DNA from: Pelagibacteraceae bacterium AG-390-L03
GTDB taxonomy: Bacteria; Pseudomonadota; Alphaproteobacteria; Pelagibacterales; Pelagibacteraceae
Assembly (NCBI GenBank): GCA_003279685.1
Contig: QCHA01000002.1
Coordinates: 116,113-180,112, forward strand
Direction: 5' to 3'
DNA length: 64,000 nt
A program made the translations under genes and the position numbers. Below the pieces are notes generated by a model that did no database searches, was not told the DNA's origin, and was given only the letters and a program-made list of their open reading frames with translations. This document shows positions 1 through 10,232 of this stretch, piece by piece. Positions within the stretch are counted from its first letter, which is position 1; each line of letters begins with the position of its first letter.

Positions 1-1
1 A

Positions 2-127
2 AAATATGAGCAATCAATTCAGCCAATAAATGAAAAAAGTTTGATCAGAACCTATTATAAAAGAAACTTGGTTATAGTTAACAATATAAATATTGTTATA
101 AGATCTTTTAATAAAAAAAATAAATAA
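2..127 (+). CDS. C-terminal tail of an unidentified protein (5' end outside window)
   Basis: An open frame enters from the left edge and runs 41 codons to TAA at 125-127, one base before the next ATG. The tail is basic and rich in Asn and Ile, like the surrounding accessory proteins. No motif is recognisable. The tight junction with the next gene suggests both belong to one plus-strand transcription unit. It could also be chance read-through of AT-rich DNA, because only 41 codons are visible. Confidence 0.45.
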   Translation, partial: KYEQSIQPINEKSLIRTYYKRNLVIVNNINIVIRSFNKKNK

Positions 128-128
128 T

Positions 129-902
129 ATGTATTCAAAATATAAAAAAAATTACTTTTCTCAAAATGGAGAGGATGGAATAATTGAAAAAATCATTAGT
201 GACTTAAAAATAACTAAAAAATTGTTTGTTTGTGAATTTGGAGCATGGGATGGTGTTTTTTTATCAAATACATTTAATTTAGTGAAAAAATTTAATGCTA
301 TAGCATTATTGATTGAAGGTGATAGTGAAAGATTTAATGATTTGATTAAAACATCAAAAAAAAATCCATCAATAATTCCAGTAAAAAAATATGTAAAATC
401 AAGTGGACACTGTTGTTTAGATGAAATTCTTAAAGAAAATAATTTTCCTAATAATTTTGATGTACTTTCAATAGATATAGACAGCAATGATTTAGAAATT
501 TGGGAAAGTTTAAATAATTATAATCCAAAAATTGTTGTGATTGAAATTAATTCAGGGATTTTACCTGGGATTGAACAAAAACATAACTTGGAAGATAATA
601 AACAAGGAAACTCTTTTACATCGACCTTAATCGTAGCTAATAAAAAAGGATATTCATTAATCGTTCACACTGGTAATTTAATTTTTTTAAGAAATGACTT
701 AATAAATAAAATTGAATTCAATCAAGAACTATTAAATGATCCCAATAAACTTTTTGATTATGATTGGATTAATGTTAAAAAAAAAGATAATAATATTATT
801 ATCAGAATATTAAAAACCTTAATTCCAAAATTTATAAGAAAAAATATTTCATCAAGTTTAAAATATAATATTATACGAATTTTAAATAAGATTAATAAAT
901 AG
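129..902 (+). CDS. FkbM-like SAM-dependent methyltransferase, accessory
   Basis: A 257-residue protein with a Rossmann-type methyltransferase pattern: SQNGEDGII near residues 11-19, a glycine/acidic SAM-binding loop (EFGAWDG, 36-42), an acidic end of strand 2 (IEGD, 62-65) and IDIDSND at 115-121. The last matches the IDIDG-type motif of the FkbM fold. The C-terminus is Lys/Asn/Ile-rich. Such enzymes usually O-methylate sugars or other surface compounds; the substrate here is unknown. It ends 34 bases from the convergent ppdK gene and appears to be the last gene of an accessory island. Fold assignment is fairly secure, function is not. Confidence 0.6.
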   Translation: MYSKYKKNYFSQNGEDGIIEKIISDLKITKKLFVCEFGAWDGVFLSNTFNLVKKFNAIALLIEGDSERFNDLIKTSKKNPSIIPVKKYVKSSGHCCLDEILKENNFPNNFDVLSIDIDSNDLEIWESLNNYNPKIVVIEINSGILPGIEQKHNLEDNKQGNSFTSTLIVANKKGYSLIVHTGNLIFLRNDLINKIEFNQELLNDPNKLFDYDWINVKKKDNNIIIRILKTLIPKFIRKNISSSLKYNIIRILNKINK

Positions 903-936
903 AAAAATCTAATTTATAAAAAAATTAAAAATTAAT

Positions 937-3613
937 TTAATAAAATTGTATTTTTATTTTTTTTAATTCAGCCTGAGCTGCTGCCAGTCTAGCTATTGGA
1001 ACTCTGTAGGGTGAACACGAAACATAATTCAAACCTGCTTTAGAGCAAAATTCAATACTTTTTGGGTCTCCACCATGTTCACCACAGATCCCAAGCTTCA
1101 ATTTTTTATTTTGACTTTTACCTTTATCAACAGCAATCTCAACTAAGTCTGCAACACCATCATCAATAGATACGAATGGATCAATTGAAAATATTTTGTT
1201 ATCCAAATAGTCATTTAAAAACTTACCACTATCATCTCTACTAATTCCAAATGTTGTTTGTGTTAAATCATTAGTTCCAAAACTAAAAAATTCCGCATGC
1301 TTTGCTATTTCTTTAGCTTTTATTGCAGCCCTAGGTAGCTCAATCATTGTGCCAACCAAGAATTCTATTTTAATTTTATTCAGTTTTTGAACCTCACTTG
1401 CAATATTTATCACTAAATCTTTCATTATCTTTATTTCTGCTTCAGTAGAAACAAGGGGAATCATAATTTCAGGAAAAGCTGATTTAATTTTTTTTTTTTT
1501 AAGTTCGGCTAATGCTTCGAAAATAGCTCTACATTGCATTTCGTAAATTTCTGGAAATGATATTCCCAGCCTACAACCTCTATGTCCTAACATTGGGTTT
1601 TGTTCATGCAATTCTTCTATTCTAGTTTCAATTTCTTTCGTCGAAAGTCCTACTACATTTGCAACTTCATCAATTTCTTTACTTGTTCGTGGTAAAAACT
1701 CATGTAAAGGGGGATCCAACAATCTTACTGTAACTGGCAGACCATTCATAATTTTAAAAATTTCTACAAAATCTTTTTTTTGATGAGGCAAAAGTTTTTC
1801 AAGTGCTATTGCTCTATCCTCTTTAGTTTTTGATAGAATCATTTCACGAACAGACAAAATTCTCTCTTCATCAAAAAACATATGCTCAGTTCTACAAAGA
1901 CCAATTCCTTCTGCTCCAAAATCTTTTGCTGTTTTAGTATCTCTGGGTGTCTCTGAATTAGTTCTAATATTTAATTTTCTAAAACTATCTGCCCATGACA
2001 TTAGTTTTGAAAAGTCACCTGAAATTTCAGGTTTAACTGTTGCAACACTTCCTAATATGATTCTACCAGTTGATCCATCAATCGTAATAATTTCACCTTC
2101 TTTAATTTCTAAAGATGCTGTTTTAAATGATTTGTTCTCATAATTAATATCAATTTCACTAGAACCAGAAACACAAGGTCTTCCCATACCTCTTGCAACA
2201 ACAGCTGCATGACTTGTCATTCCACCTCTTGCAGTCAAAATTCCTTTAGCTGCGTGCATTCCTTGAATGTCTTCTGGTGACGTTTCCACTCTTACTAAAA
2301 TCGTATCTTGCATCATTCCAGTCAGTCTTTCAGCCTCTTCAGAGGTAAAAACGACTTTTCCACTTGCAGCACCTGGTGAAGCTGGCAAACCATTGGCAAT
2401 AACATTTATCGAGCTTTTTTCATCTAATGTAGGATGAAGTAAAGTGTCTAATGAATTTGGATCAATTCTTAGAACAGCCTTTTTTTTTGAAATTAGTTTC
2501 TCTTTAACCATATCAACTGCAATCTTTACCGCTGATTTCGCAGTTCTTTTTCCAGATCTAGTTTGAAGCATCCATAGTTTTTTATTTTCAACAGTAAATT
2601 CTACATCTTGCATATCTTTGTAATGCTTTTCTAATTTTTTTAAAATTTTGTGAAGTTGTCTATAAACATTTGGCATAACCTCTTCCATTGATGGTGCTTT
2701 TACTTTGGCCTGTTGTCTTGCTTTTTTAGTTATGTATTGGGGTGTTCTAGTTCCAGCTACAACATCTTCACCTTGAGCATTTATTAAATATTCACCATAA
2801 ATTTCATTTAATCCATCAGAAGGGTTTCTTGTAAAGACCACTCCAGTTGCACAATCATCACCCATATTACCAAAAACCATTGATTGAACATTTACTGCTG
2901 TGCCCCATTCAGCAGGGATTTGATTTAATTTTCTATAAACTTTTGCTCTGTTACTTTCCCAAGACAAAAATACTGCATTAATTGCACCCAATAATTGCTG
3001 ATACACATCTTGGGGAAAATCTTTTTTGGTTTTTTCTTTAACAGTTCTTTTAAAATCAACTATTAAACCATCCCAATCATTTTCATCAAGATCTGTATCT
3101 AAGAGAACTCCTTTTGTGAGCTTATAATTTTCAATTAATTCCTCAAAATGATAACCTTCGACTCCCATTACTACATTTCCATACATTTGAATAAACCTTC
3201 TGTAGCTATCTTTAGCAAATCTTCCGTTTGAAGTTTTTGAAGCTAAGGCATTTACAGTCTTATCGTTTAAACCTAAGTTTAAAATTGTATCCATCATACC
3301 CGGCATAGACACTCTTGCTCCAGATCTTACGGAAAGTAATAAAGGATTTTTTAAATCACCAAATTTTTTACCTACATCTTTTTCAACGATATTTAATTCT
3401 TTTTTTATTTGGGATACTAAATTTTTATTCAATTTTTTTTTTATCTTTATAAAAAATTTCACACACTTTTGTTGAAATTGTAAATCCTGGTGGAACAGGA
3501 AGACCCATTCTACCCATTTCAGATAAATTAGCACCTTTCCCACCTAAAAAAATTTTAGGTTCTTTAATCTTTTTACTATCTTTAGATTTAAAATTTAAAA
3601 TTAGTTTGTTCAT
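937..3613 (-). CDS. ppdK: Pyruvate, phosphate dikinase, interrupted by a +1 frameshift in an A10 run
   Basis: PPDK interconverts pyruvate, ATP and Pi with PEP, AMP and PPi. The N-terminal 62 codons (3613 down to 3428) hold the [20 protein letters not shown] motif and then stop. The matching continuation ([20 protein letters not shown] onward) lies in another frame down to 937. The frames join exactly if the A10 run at 3433-3442 is read as A9, giving about 891 residues, normal for the family. The rest is intact: ATP-grasp domain, phosphohistidine domain (GGMTSHAAV, near base 2210), and PEP-binding barrel with [10 protein letters not shown] and the catalytic-Cys motif [10 protein letters not shown]. 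The start ATG overlaps the glyS stop by four bases. Sequencing error, transcriptional slippage or a real mutation are all possible. Confidence 0.9.
3433..3442 (-). other. ppdK: A10 homopolymer at the ppdK frameshift
   Basis: On the coding strand the sequence reads GAT, ten A, TTGAATAA. With ten A the frame gives Asp-Lys-Lys-Lys-Ile-Glu-stop. With nine A it gives Asp-Lys-Lys-Lys-Leu-Asn-Lys-Asn and continues into conserved PPDK sequence. Runs of this length are prone to polymerase slippage and to sequencing error. Confidence 0.9.
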
Positions 3614-5679
3614 TGATGGGAATCGATTAAGGAAAAATTAACATAATAATCGAATGTTTTACATAACATTTGGATTAGTTCCAGTCTGTTTTTCTTTATT
3701 GAGAAGTCGTCTTCATTAACAATGACATTGTCAAAAAAATCAAAAATTATTTTTTTAGACTCTGCCAAATTATTGATTGATAGATCAAAATCCTCGTCTT
3801 TATTAATATTTTGAAAGTATTTTCTTAATTCATTAATTTTTTTATATAAATTTTTTTCAATCTCAGTTTTGAAAATACCAGGGTCAGTTGTATTTGATAA
3901 TTCTAATTTTTTATCTCTTAGCTCACTTTCCAAAATACTTGAGGCTCTTTTGAAACTTGCAATTACATCTATTCCATTGGGTTTATTAATATACTTATTT
4001 AAAGTTCTAGCCTTACCAAAAATAATCACAGATTGATCTAAATTAAGGAAACTTGTAGAGGCCAGAATAATATCACTCCGAATTTTCTCTTCTTTCATAT
4101 AAAATTTTAATCTATCCATCAAAAAATTTACCAATTCGTTTTGTAGAGATTTATTCTCAAATTCAAAACCTTGATCAAGATACAAACCAGCTGAATAACT
4201 AATCAAATCTCTGATTTTAAAATCTTTTTTATTTTCAACTATTGTTTTGATTACTCCTGAGGCCAATCTTCTTAAAGCAAATGGGTCTTTTGAACTTGTT
4301 GGTTTTTGATTTATTCCAAAAAAACCTACTAGCGTATCTATCTTATCTGTAAGAGATAGTGCTATACTGTATGGCTTTTTGGGCACTTTTGAATTTAGTC
4401 CAACTGGTAAATATTGCTCACTAATAGCTTTGCAAACATCTTTCTCAAAGCCCTGAGCCTCTGCAAAATAACCTCCCATAATACCTTGAAGTTCTGGGAA
4501 TTCTCCAACAAGTTCCGAGACTAAATCAACTTTACAAATGGATGCAGATAATTCAACTTTGTCTTTGCTAATTAATAATTCATCAGAAAGCATTCCACCT
4601 AGTTTTCTCATTCTTTGAACTTTGTCAAAATACGTTCCAAGTCCTTTGAAATAATTCATAGATTTAAGCATTGATACCTTTTTAACTAAGTTTTGAGATT
4701 TATCTTTTTTCCAAAAAAACTCTGCATCGTTTAATCTAGCTTCTACAACTCTTTCATTTCCAAGTTTTATTAACCCATTTATATCTTTCTTATTTGTTAC
4801 AACTAAAAATTCATTTGTAATATTTCCTTTTTTATCAAATGTTGGAAAATATTTTTGATGATGCTGCATGGTAATTATTAAAATTTCCTTTGGAATATTT
4901 AGAAATTTTCTATCAAATTCACACAATATAACATTAGGTTGGTCTGTTAAATCAACAACTTCATCAAGTAACTTAGGATTATCTTCAATTATTATATTTT
5001 TCTTATTTGAAATATCATTTAATTTTTTTTCTATAAAATTTTTTCTTAGATTGTGATCTATGATTATATTTAATTTTTTGAAAAAATTATTATAATCTTT
5101 AAAATCAATAAATATTTTTTTCTTCTCCTCAAACTCTTTATCTATAAATGTTGAATTTGAAGAGGTTAAATGATGAAAATTAAAAGTTAATCTTTTTTTA
5201 TCAAATATTGCTAAAATTGATTTTAATGGTCTTCCCCAATTTAAATTAAAATCACTCCATCGCATAGATTTTTTCCACTGAATTTTATGTAATATTGATG
5301 GAACTAACTCTTCTAATAAATTTTGAGTATTAATTTTTTGTAATTTAGTTTTAAAAAAATAAAATTCACCTTTATCTGTTGTTTTTTTAAAAAGGTCTTT
5401 TTTATCAATATTATTTGATCTGATAAATCCTTCTAATGCTACTTCTGGGGCTTTTACATTTGGGCCTTTTATTTCTTCTGATTTAAAAGTTATCTGTTTG
5501 TGTAAACCCTCAAACAAAATAACCAGTCTATTAGGTGTTGAAAATGATGAGCTTTTTTTAAATGAAATTGATTTTTCATTAAATATTTTAATAAAATTAT
5601 TTAAAAGATCTTCTCTTAAACTCTTTTGAAGAGATGAAGGTATTTCCTCACTAAATAATTCTAAAAAAAATTCTGACAT
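3610..5679 (-). CDS. glyS: Glycyl-tRNA synthetase beta subunit
   Basis: A 689-residue protein beginning [18 protein letters not shown], the usual GlyS N-terminus, with the central [10 protein letters not shown] block and the HD-like region around [20 protein letters not shown]. Its length is normal. It pairs with GlyQ to charge tRNA-Gly as an alpha2beta2 enzyme; the beta subunit binds and edits the tRNA. The C-terminus carries the DALR-type anticodon-binding region. It directly abuts glyQ upstream and overlaps ppdK downstream by ATGA, so the three are probably one operon with coupled translation. Confidence 0.97.
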   Translation of the reverse strand: MSEFFLELFSEEIPSSLQKSLREDLLNNFIKIFNEKSISFKKSSSFSTPNRLVILFEGLHKQITFKSEEIKGPNVKAPEVALEGFIRSNNIDKKDLFKKTTDKGEFYFFKTKLQKINTQNLLEELVPSILHKIQWKKSMRWSDFNLNWGRPLKSILAIFDKKRLTFNFHHLTSSNSTFIDKEFEEKKKIFIDFKDYNNFFKKLNIIIDHNLRKNFIEKKLNDISNKKNIIIEDNPKLLDEVVDLTDQPNVILCEFDRKFLNIPKEILIITMQHHQKYFPTFDKKGNITNEFLVVTNKKDINGLIKLGNERVVEARLNDAEFFWKKDKSQNLVKKVSMLKSMNYFKGLGTYFDKVQRMRKLGGMLSDELLISKDKVELSASICKVDLVSELVGEFPELQGIMGGYFAEAQGFEKDVCKAISEQYLPVGLNSKVPKKPYSIALSLTDKIDTLVGFFGINQKPTSSKDPFALRRLASGVIKTIVENKKDFKIRDLISYSAGLYLDQGFEFENKSLQNELVNFLMDRLKFYMKEEKIRSDIILASTSFLNLDQSVIIFGKARTLNKYINKPNGIDVIASFKRASSILESELRDKKLELSNTTDPGIFKTEIEKNLYKKINELRKYFQNINKDEDFDLSINNLAESKKIIFDFFDNVIVNEDDFSIKKNRLELIQMLCKTFDYYVNFSLIDSHQ

Positions 5680-6561
5680 TTAGCTTTGACTATCTAACCA
5701 AATACCTGCGACCGCTTTAGTAATATCTCTAATTCTTCCTATATATCCAGCTCTTTGAGCAACGCTTATTGCTCCTCTAGCATCTAAAATATTAAATATA
5801 TGGCTCGCTTTTAAGCATTGGTCATATGCTGGTAATGATATTTTTTTTTCTACAAGAGATATGGCTTCTTTTTCAATCATATCAAACATTTTTAATAAAT
5901 TTTCAACATTTGCGTGCTCAAAATTGTATGCTGAAAATTCTTTTTCTGCTTGATGAAAAACGTCGTGATATTTTATTCCATCATCATTCCATATTAAATC
6001 ATAAACATTCTTTTGTTGCTGGGTAAACATACATATTCTTTCTAATCCGTATGTAATTTCTACTGAAACAGGTTTACATTCATATCCTGCCATTTGTTGA
6101 AAATAAGTAAATTGTGTTATTTCCATACCATCACACCAAACTTCCCAACCCAAACCTGCCGCACCAAGTGTTGGGCTTTCCCAATCATCTTCAACAAATC
6201 TTATGTCATGTTCATTGTGATCAATACCAATTAGGGACAAACTATTTAAATATAATTTTTTTATATTATCTGGTGAAGGTTTAATTAAAACTTGAAATTG
6301 ATAATAATGTTGTAATCTATTTGGATTATCACCATATCTTCCATCTGTTGGTCTTCTTGATGGTTGAACGTATGCAGCTTTCCAATGTTTTGGACCCAGT
6401 GATCTTAATGTGGTTGCGGGATGAAATGTTCCAGCACCAACTTCCATATCGTATGGCTGAAGAACAATACATCCTTTTTTACTCCAAAATTTTTGAAGAT
6501 TAAGAATTGTATCTTGAAATGATTGAAATTTTTTTTTTGGTTTTTTTATTTTAGAAACCAT
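5680..6561 (-). CDS. glyQ: Glycyl-tRNA synthetase alpha subunit
   Basis: A 293-residue class II synthetase catalytic subunit. It shows the family signature [17 protein letters not shown] near the N-terminus, [16 protein letters not shown] around residues 42-57, [20 protein letters not shown], and a motif-3-like segment [15 protein letters not shown]. It forms glycyl-adenylate and transfers glycine to tRNA together with GlyS. Its first codons overlap the end of the upstream S49 peptidase gene by 11 bases, and its stop touches the glyS start. A short Lys-rich N-terminal extension precedes the conserved domain. Confidence 0.97.
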   Translation of the reverse strand: MVSKIKKPKKKFQSFQDTILNLQKFWSKKGCIVLQPYDMEVGAGTFHPATTLRSLGPKHWKAAYVQPSRRPTDGRYGDNPNRLQHYYQFQVLIKPSPDNIKKLYLNSLSLIGIDHNEHDIRFVEDDWESPTLGAAGLGWEVWCDGMEITQFTYFQQMAGYECKPVSVEITYGLERICMFTQQQKNVYDLIWNDDGIKYHDVFHQAEKEFSAYNFEHANVENLLKMFDMIEKEAISLVEKKISLPAYDQCLKASHIFNILDARGAISVAQRAGYIGRIRDITKAVAGIWLDSQS

Positions 6562-7357
6562 ATCTTTGCCAGATTGACCTTTCGTCTAAAATATTGGCTA
6601 ATTGATCTACTTGATTATTGGATGAAGAAAGTTTTTGACTTAACCAACCTTTAGATTTTTCAAATTTTTTAATAACAACATCATTTCCAAATTTTTCTTT
6701 AAGAACTTGATGAGCATCTCCTAATCCATCTATTAACCCTAAATCTTTAGCTTTGCTTCCTGACCAAAATTCTCCAGAAAAAAGTTCTACTTCAGATTTA
6801 TTTAACTTCGATCCTCTACTTTTTTCAACTACATCAATAAAATCTTTATGTAAATCTAGCTGAATATTTTTTAATCTTTCTATGTCCTCATTTTTTTCTT
6901 CTAAAAAAGGATCTAAAGTACTTTTGTTTTTCCCAGCTGTGTGAACTCTTCTTTCAACACCAATTTTTTTTATTAACTCTGTAAATCCAAAAGAAGAATA
7001 GATAACTCCTATAGAACCAATTATTGAACTCGAATTTGCATAAATTTCATCTCCAGCACATGAAATTAAATATCCACCAGATGCCGCAACATCTTCAGCA
7101 AATACAATTACTTTTTTTTTGTTATTTTTAGCTTCCTGTCTGATAAAATTATAAATCATGTGTGACTGAACTGGCGACCCACCCGGCGAGTTTATGGATA
7201 TAGCTACACATGAAGCTTTTTTTAGAGAAAAAGCCTTTTTAATAATCTCCTCTTGACCAGCAAAATCGATACCTTGTTTGAATTTTCCAGCATTTCCAAT
7301 AACTCCATTCAATTTGATATGAGCTACGGTCTTTTTCTTTTTTAAAAAAGAGAACAT
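6551..7357 (-). CDS. sppA: S49 family peptidase (SppA/SohB-like), short cytoplasmic form
   Basis: A 268-residue ClpP-fold serine peptidase. Visible motifs are [12 protein letters not shown] (about 54-65), the nucleophile serine in AASGGYLIS (Ser93) and the candidate general-base lysine in [11 protein letters not shown] (Lys145). SppA proteins clear signal peptides left in the membrane. The N-terminus (MFSFLKKKK) shows no membrane anchor or signal peptide, so the protein looks like the short single-domain type. It is first in a four-gene group with glyQ, glyS and ppdK. The S49 family is clear, the physiological substrate is inferred. Confidence 0.88.
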   Translation of the reverse strand: MFSFLKKKKTVAHIKLNGVIGNAGKFKQGIDFAGQEEIIKKAFSLKKASCVAISINSPGGSPVQSHMIYNFIRQEAKNNKKKVIVFAEDVAASGGYLISCAGDEIYANSSSIIGSIGVIYSSFGFTELIKKIGVERRVHTAGKNKSTLDPFLEEKNEDIERLKNIQLDLHKDFIDVVEKSRGSKLNKSEVELFSGEFWSGSKAKDLGLIDGLGDAHQVLKEKFGNDVVIKKFEKSKGWLSQKLSSSNNQVDQLANILDERSIWQRYGF

Positions 7358-7471
7358 TATTATCCCTTATAGAATTATTTATTGAATATATAAAATACTT
7401 ATAATTGAAGAATTAGGTGCGTCAATTGATAAGTAATATATAAAACTCAAATATATTAATTTAAAATCATT

Positions 7472-8485
7472 ATGGGAACTGTAGTTCAACTCAAGAATCA
7501 AATAAACGACTCATACTTTCAACTTAAGGATTCTGTTGAGGACAAACTAATTCTCACTGAAGAAAAGATAAAATCAAAATTAACAAGCGATGTTGGGTTA
7601 GTACAAAAAATGACAGACTATCACATTCAAACTGGTGGAAAAAGATTAAGGGCCCTATTAACTCTTGGGTCTGCAAAATTATGTGGGTACTCTAAAGGCT
7701 CAAGAGATATTAATTTGGCAGCTTGTGTTGAATTAATTCACAGCGCAACTTTAATGCATGATGATGTAATTGATGAAGGAAAGGTAAGAAGAGGCAAAGA
7801 TACATTAAATAAAGTTTGGGACAATCATTCATCAGTTTTAATTGGGGACTATTTATTAAGTCGATGTTTTGAAATGATGGTAGAAGATGGTAATTTAGAA
7901 GTTTTAAAATTATTATCATCAACTTCTTCAAAAATTGCTCAGGGAGAGGTTTTGCAGCTTCAACATAAAGGTGAAGTTGATATGCTTGAAGAAACTTACC
8001 TTAAAATCATATCAGCAAAAACTGCTGAACTTTTTGCAGCTGCAACAAAAGTAGGAGCAATTTTATCTGACGTTGAATCTAAAGAAAAAGATGCTCTTGA
8101 GTTCTATGGAAGAAATCTTGGATTAACTTTTCAAATTGCCGATGATACTCTTGACTACAATTCAGATTTAAAATTATTTGGTAAAAAGATAGGTCAAGAT
8201 TTTTTTGAAGGTAAAATTACTTTACCTATTATTTTACTATTTCAAAAAATAGATTTTGATGAAAAAAAATTAATAACTGAATTTTTTAAAAAAGATTTTA
8301 GAGAAAAAAATGATTTTAAAAAAATAATTGTTTTGATAAAAAAATATGACATTATAAATGAGTGCTATCAAAAAGCTCAACATTACATTAATCTTGCCTC
8401 AAACTCTCTTACAGTATTTAAAGATACAAAAGAAAAAACTATTTTAAGAAGCCTTACTTCGTTTAGTTTAGCTAGAAATTTTTAA
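7472..8485 (+). CDS. ispB: Long-chain polyprenyl diphosphate synthase (octaprenyl type)
   Basis: A 337-residue trans-prenyltransferase with both aspartate-rich motifs: DDVID at 97-101 (LMHDDVIDEGKVRRG) and DDTLD at 224-228 (FQIADDTLDY). The substrate-binding GGKRLR is at 55-60. It elongates FPP with IPP to make the ubiquinone side chain. Length and motif spacing match IspB rather than the shorter IspA also encoded here. It reads divergently from the sppA group across a 114-base gap that must hold both promoters, and its 3' end overlaps pdxH by four bases tail to tail. Chain length cannot be read with certainty. Confidence 0.9.
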   Translation: MGTVVQLKNQINDSYFQLKDSVEDKLILTEEKIKSKLTSDVGLVQKMTDYHIQTGGKRLRALLTLGSAKLCGYSKGSRDINLAACVELIHSATLMHDDVIDEGKVRRGKDTLNKVWDNHSSVLIGDYLLSRCFEMMVEDGNLEVLKLLSSTSSKIAQGEVLQLQHKGEVDMLEETYLKIISAKTAELFAAATKVGAILSDVESKEKDALEFYGRNLGLTFQIADDTLDYNSDLKLFGKKIGQDFFEGKITLPIILLFQKIDFDEKKLITEFFKKDFREKNDFKKIIVLIKKYDIINECYQKAQHYINLASNSLTVFKDTKEKTILRSLTSFSLARNF

Positions 8486-9108
8486 GGACTTAGTAAAGAT
8501 CTTATCCAATTGCCACTTTTATCAATAGTGTAATTTAATCTTTCATGAATTCTGTTTTCTCCATCTAACCAAAATTCGATTCTTGTCGGTGATAAATTCC
8601 AACCAGACCAATGGTTGGGTCTTGGTACATTGTTTTCATCATTAAATTTTTTTTTAAACTCTTTAATTGAGTTTTCAAGTTCATCTCTATTTTTTAATTC
8701 TTTACTCTGTTTTGATGCCCAAGCTCCAATTCTACTATCATAACTTCGCGAATTGTAATATTGATCAGCTACATTGTCTTCTACTTGAATTATTGTTCCA
8801 CTAATTCTTATTTGTCTTAAAAGACTTTTCCAATGAAAACACATTGCAGCATTTGGATTTTTTTTAAGCTCATTTCCTTTTTGACTATTTAAATTAGTAT
8901 AAAATACAAATCCATTTTTATTAATCTCTTTTAATAAAACCATTCTGACTGATGGTAAGTTATTTCCACTAGATGTTGCTAATGATAGAGCATTAGGATC
9001 ATTGGGCTCTGATTTTTTTGCTTCATCCATCCACACTTTAAACAATTCAATAGGATCATCTAGATCTAAGAAACATTTATTGAGACCAAGTGAGTTTTTT
9101 TGATTCAT
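8482..9108 (-). CDS. pdxH: Pyridoxamine 5'-phosphate oxidase
   Basis: A 208-residue FMN-dependent oxidase that makes pyridoxal 5'-phosphate from PNP or PMP. It contains the FMN-binding blocks RMVLLKEINKNGFVFYTN and NSQKGNELKKNPNAAMCFHW, and the typical C-terminal region (IEFWLDGENRIHERLNY). Its length is normal for the family. It is convergent with ispB, and its start lies 33 bases from the divergent aroC start, so the two share a very compact promoter region. Confidence 0.95.
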   Translation of the reverse strand: MNQKNSLGLNKCFLDLDDPIELFKVWMDEAKKSEPNDPNALSLATSSGNNLPSVRMVLLKEINKNGFVFYTNLNSQKGNELKKNPNAAMCFHWKSLLRQIRISGTIIQVEDNVADQYYNSRSYDSRIGAWASKQSKELKNRDELENSIKEFKKKFNDENNVPRPNHWSGWNLSPTRIEFWLDGENRIHERLNYTIDKSGNWIRSLLSP

Positions 9109-9141
9109 AATTTAAACAAAATAATCTATACAATATAAATA

Positions 9142-10224
9142 ATGTCATTTAATACTTTTGGAAAGCTATTTCGTTTCTCAACTTGGGGAGAGTCTCACGG
9201 ACCTGCAATAGGCTGTATAGTAGATGGATGCCCACCTAACATAAGTATTAAAGAACAAGATATTCAAATAGAACTGGATAAAAGAAAACCAGGACAATCA
9301 AAATTTACAACTCAACGTAAAGAAGACGATAAAGTTCAAATCCTATCTGGTGTGTTTGAAGGAAAGACAACTGGGACTCCTATATCACTCATAATTTACA
9401 ACAAAGATATGAGATCTAAAGATTATGTGAACATAAAAGATAAATTTAGACCAGGGCATGCTGATTTAACTTATTTTAAAAAATATGGAATTAGAGATTA
9501 TAGAGGTGGAGGAAGATCCTCAGCAAGAGAAACTGCAGCTCGTGTTGCAGCTGGTGCTATAGCTAAATTGGTTTTACAAAATAAATTAGGTAAAAAGTTT
9601 AAGGTTATAGGAGCTGTAACTCAACTGGGAATATTAGGATGTGATACAAATCAATGGAACGATAGGGTAATCAAGAAAAATCCATTTTTTTGTCCAGATA
9701 AGTCAATGATTAAACTTTGGGAAAAATATTTATTAGGTGTTAGAAAATCTGGATCTTCTTGTGGAGCTGTGATTGAAATAAGAGCAAGAGGAGTGCCTCA
9801 TGGATTAGGTGCCCCAATATATTCAAAACTAGACTCTGATATTGCTTCAGGTTTAATGAGTATTAATGCTGTTAAAGGAGTAAACATTGGATCAGGTATG
9901 AACTCAGCCCAATTAAGTGGTGAACAAAACTCAGACGAAATTTCCCAAAAAGGTAAAAAGTTAAAATTTAACTCTAACAATGCTGGAGGTATCTTGGGTG
10001 GCATATCAAGCGGTCAAGAAATTATTGCCTCTTTTGCTGTTAAACCCACATCATCAATTTTAACAACAAGAAAAACAATTAATAAATTTGGAAAAAATAC
10101 AACTATATCTGTTAAAGGAAGACATGACCCTTGTGTAGGTATAAGAGCTGTTCCAGTTGGTGAAGCTATGATGAATTGTGTTTTACTAGATCATTATTTA
10201 ATGCACAAAGCTCAGTGTAGTTAA
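9142..10224 (+). CDS. aroC: Chorismate synthase
   Basis: A 360-residue enzyme that eliminates phosphate from EPSP to form chorismate, the last common step to aromatic amino acids and folate. Signatures are [16 protein letters not shown] at the N-terminus, [34 protein letters not shown] and the C-terminal [19 protein letters not shown]. The enzyme needs reduced FMN. The gene is complete and ends eight bases before the convergent dxs stop. Chorismate supply may also serve the folate gene folP further along. Confidence 0.97.
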   Translation: MSFNTFGKLFRFSTWGESHGPAIGCIVDGCPPNISIKEQDIQIELDKRKPGQSKFTTQRKEDDKVQILSGVFEGKTTGTPISLIIYNKDMRSKDYVNIKDKFRPGHADLTYFKKYGIRDYRGGGRSSARETAARVAAGAIAKLVLQNKLGKKFKVIGAVTQLGILGCDTNQWNDRVIKKNPFFCPDKSMIKLWEKYLLGVRKSGSSCGAVIEIRARGVPHGLGAPIYSKLDSDIASGLMSINAVKGVNIGSGMNSAQLSGEQNSDEISQKGKKLKFNSNNAGGILGGISSGQEIIASFAVKPTSSILTTRKTINKFGKNTTISVKGRHDPCVGIRAVPVGEAMMNCVLLDHYLMHKAQCS

Positions 10225-10232
10225 AACTATAT

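Noticed and set aside
937..3543. An 868-codon gene with its own start at 3543
   Set aside because: Its first 35 or so residues are an out-of-frame reading of the conserved PPDK N-terminus. The real start is at 3613 in the other frame.
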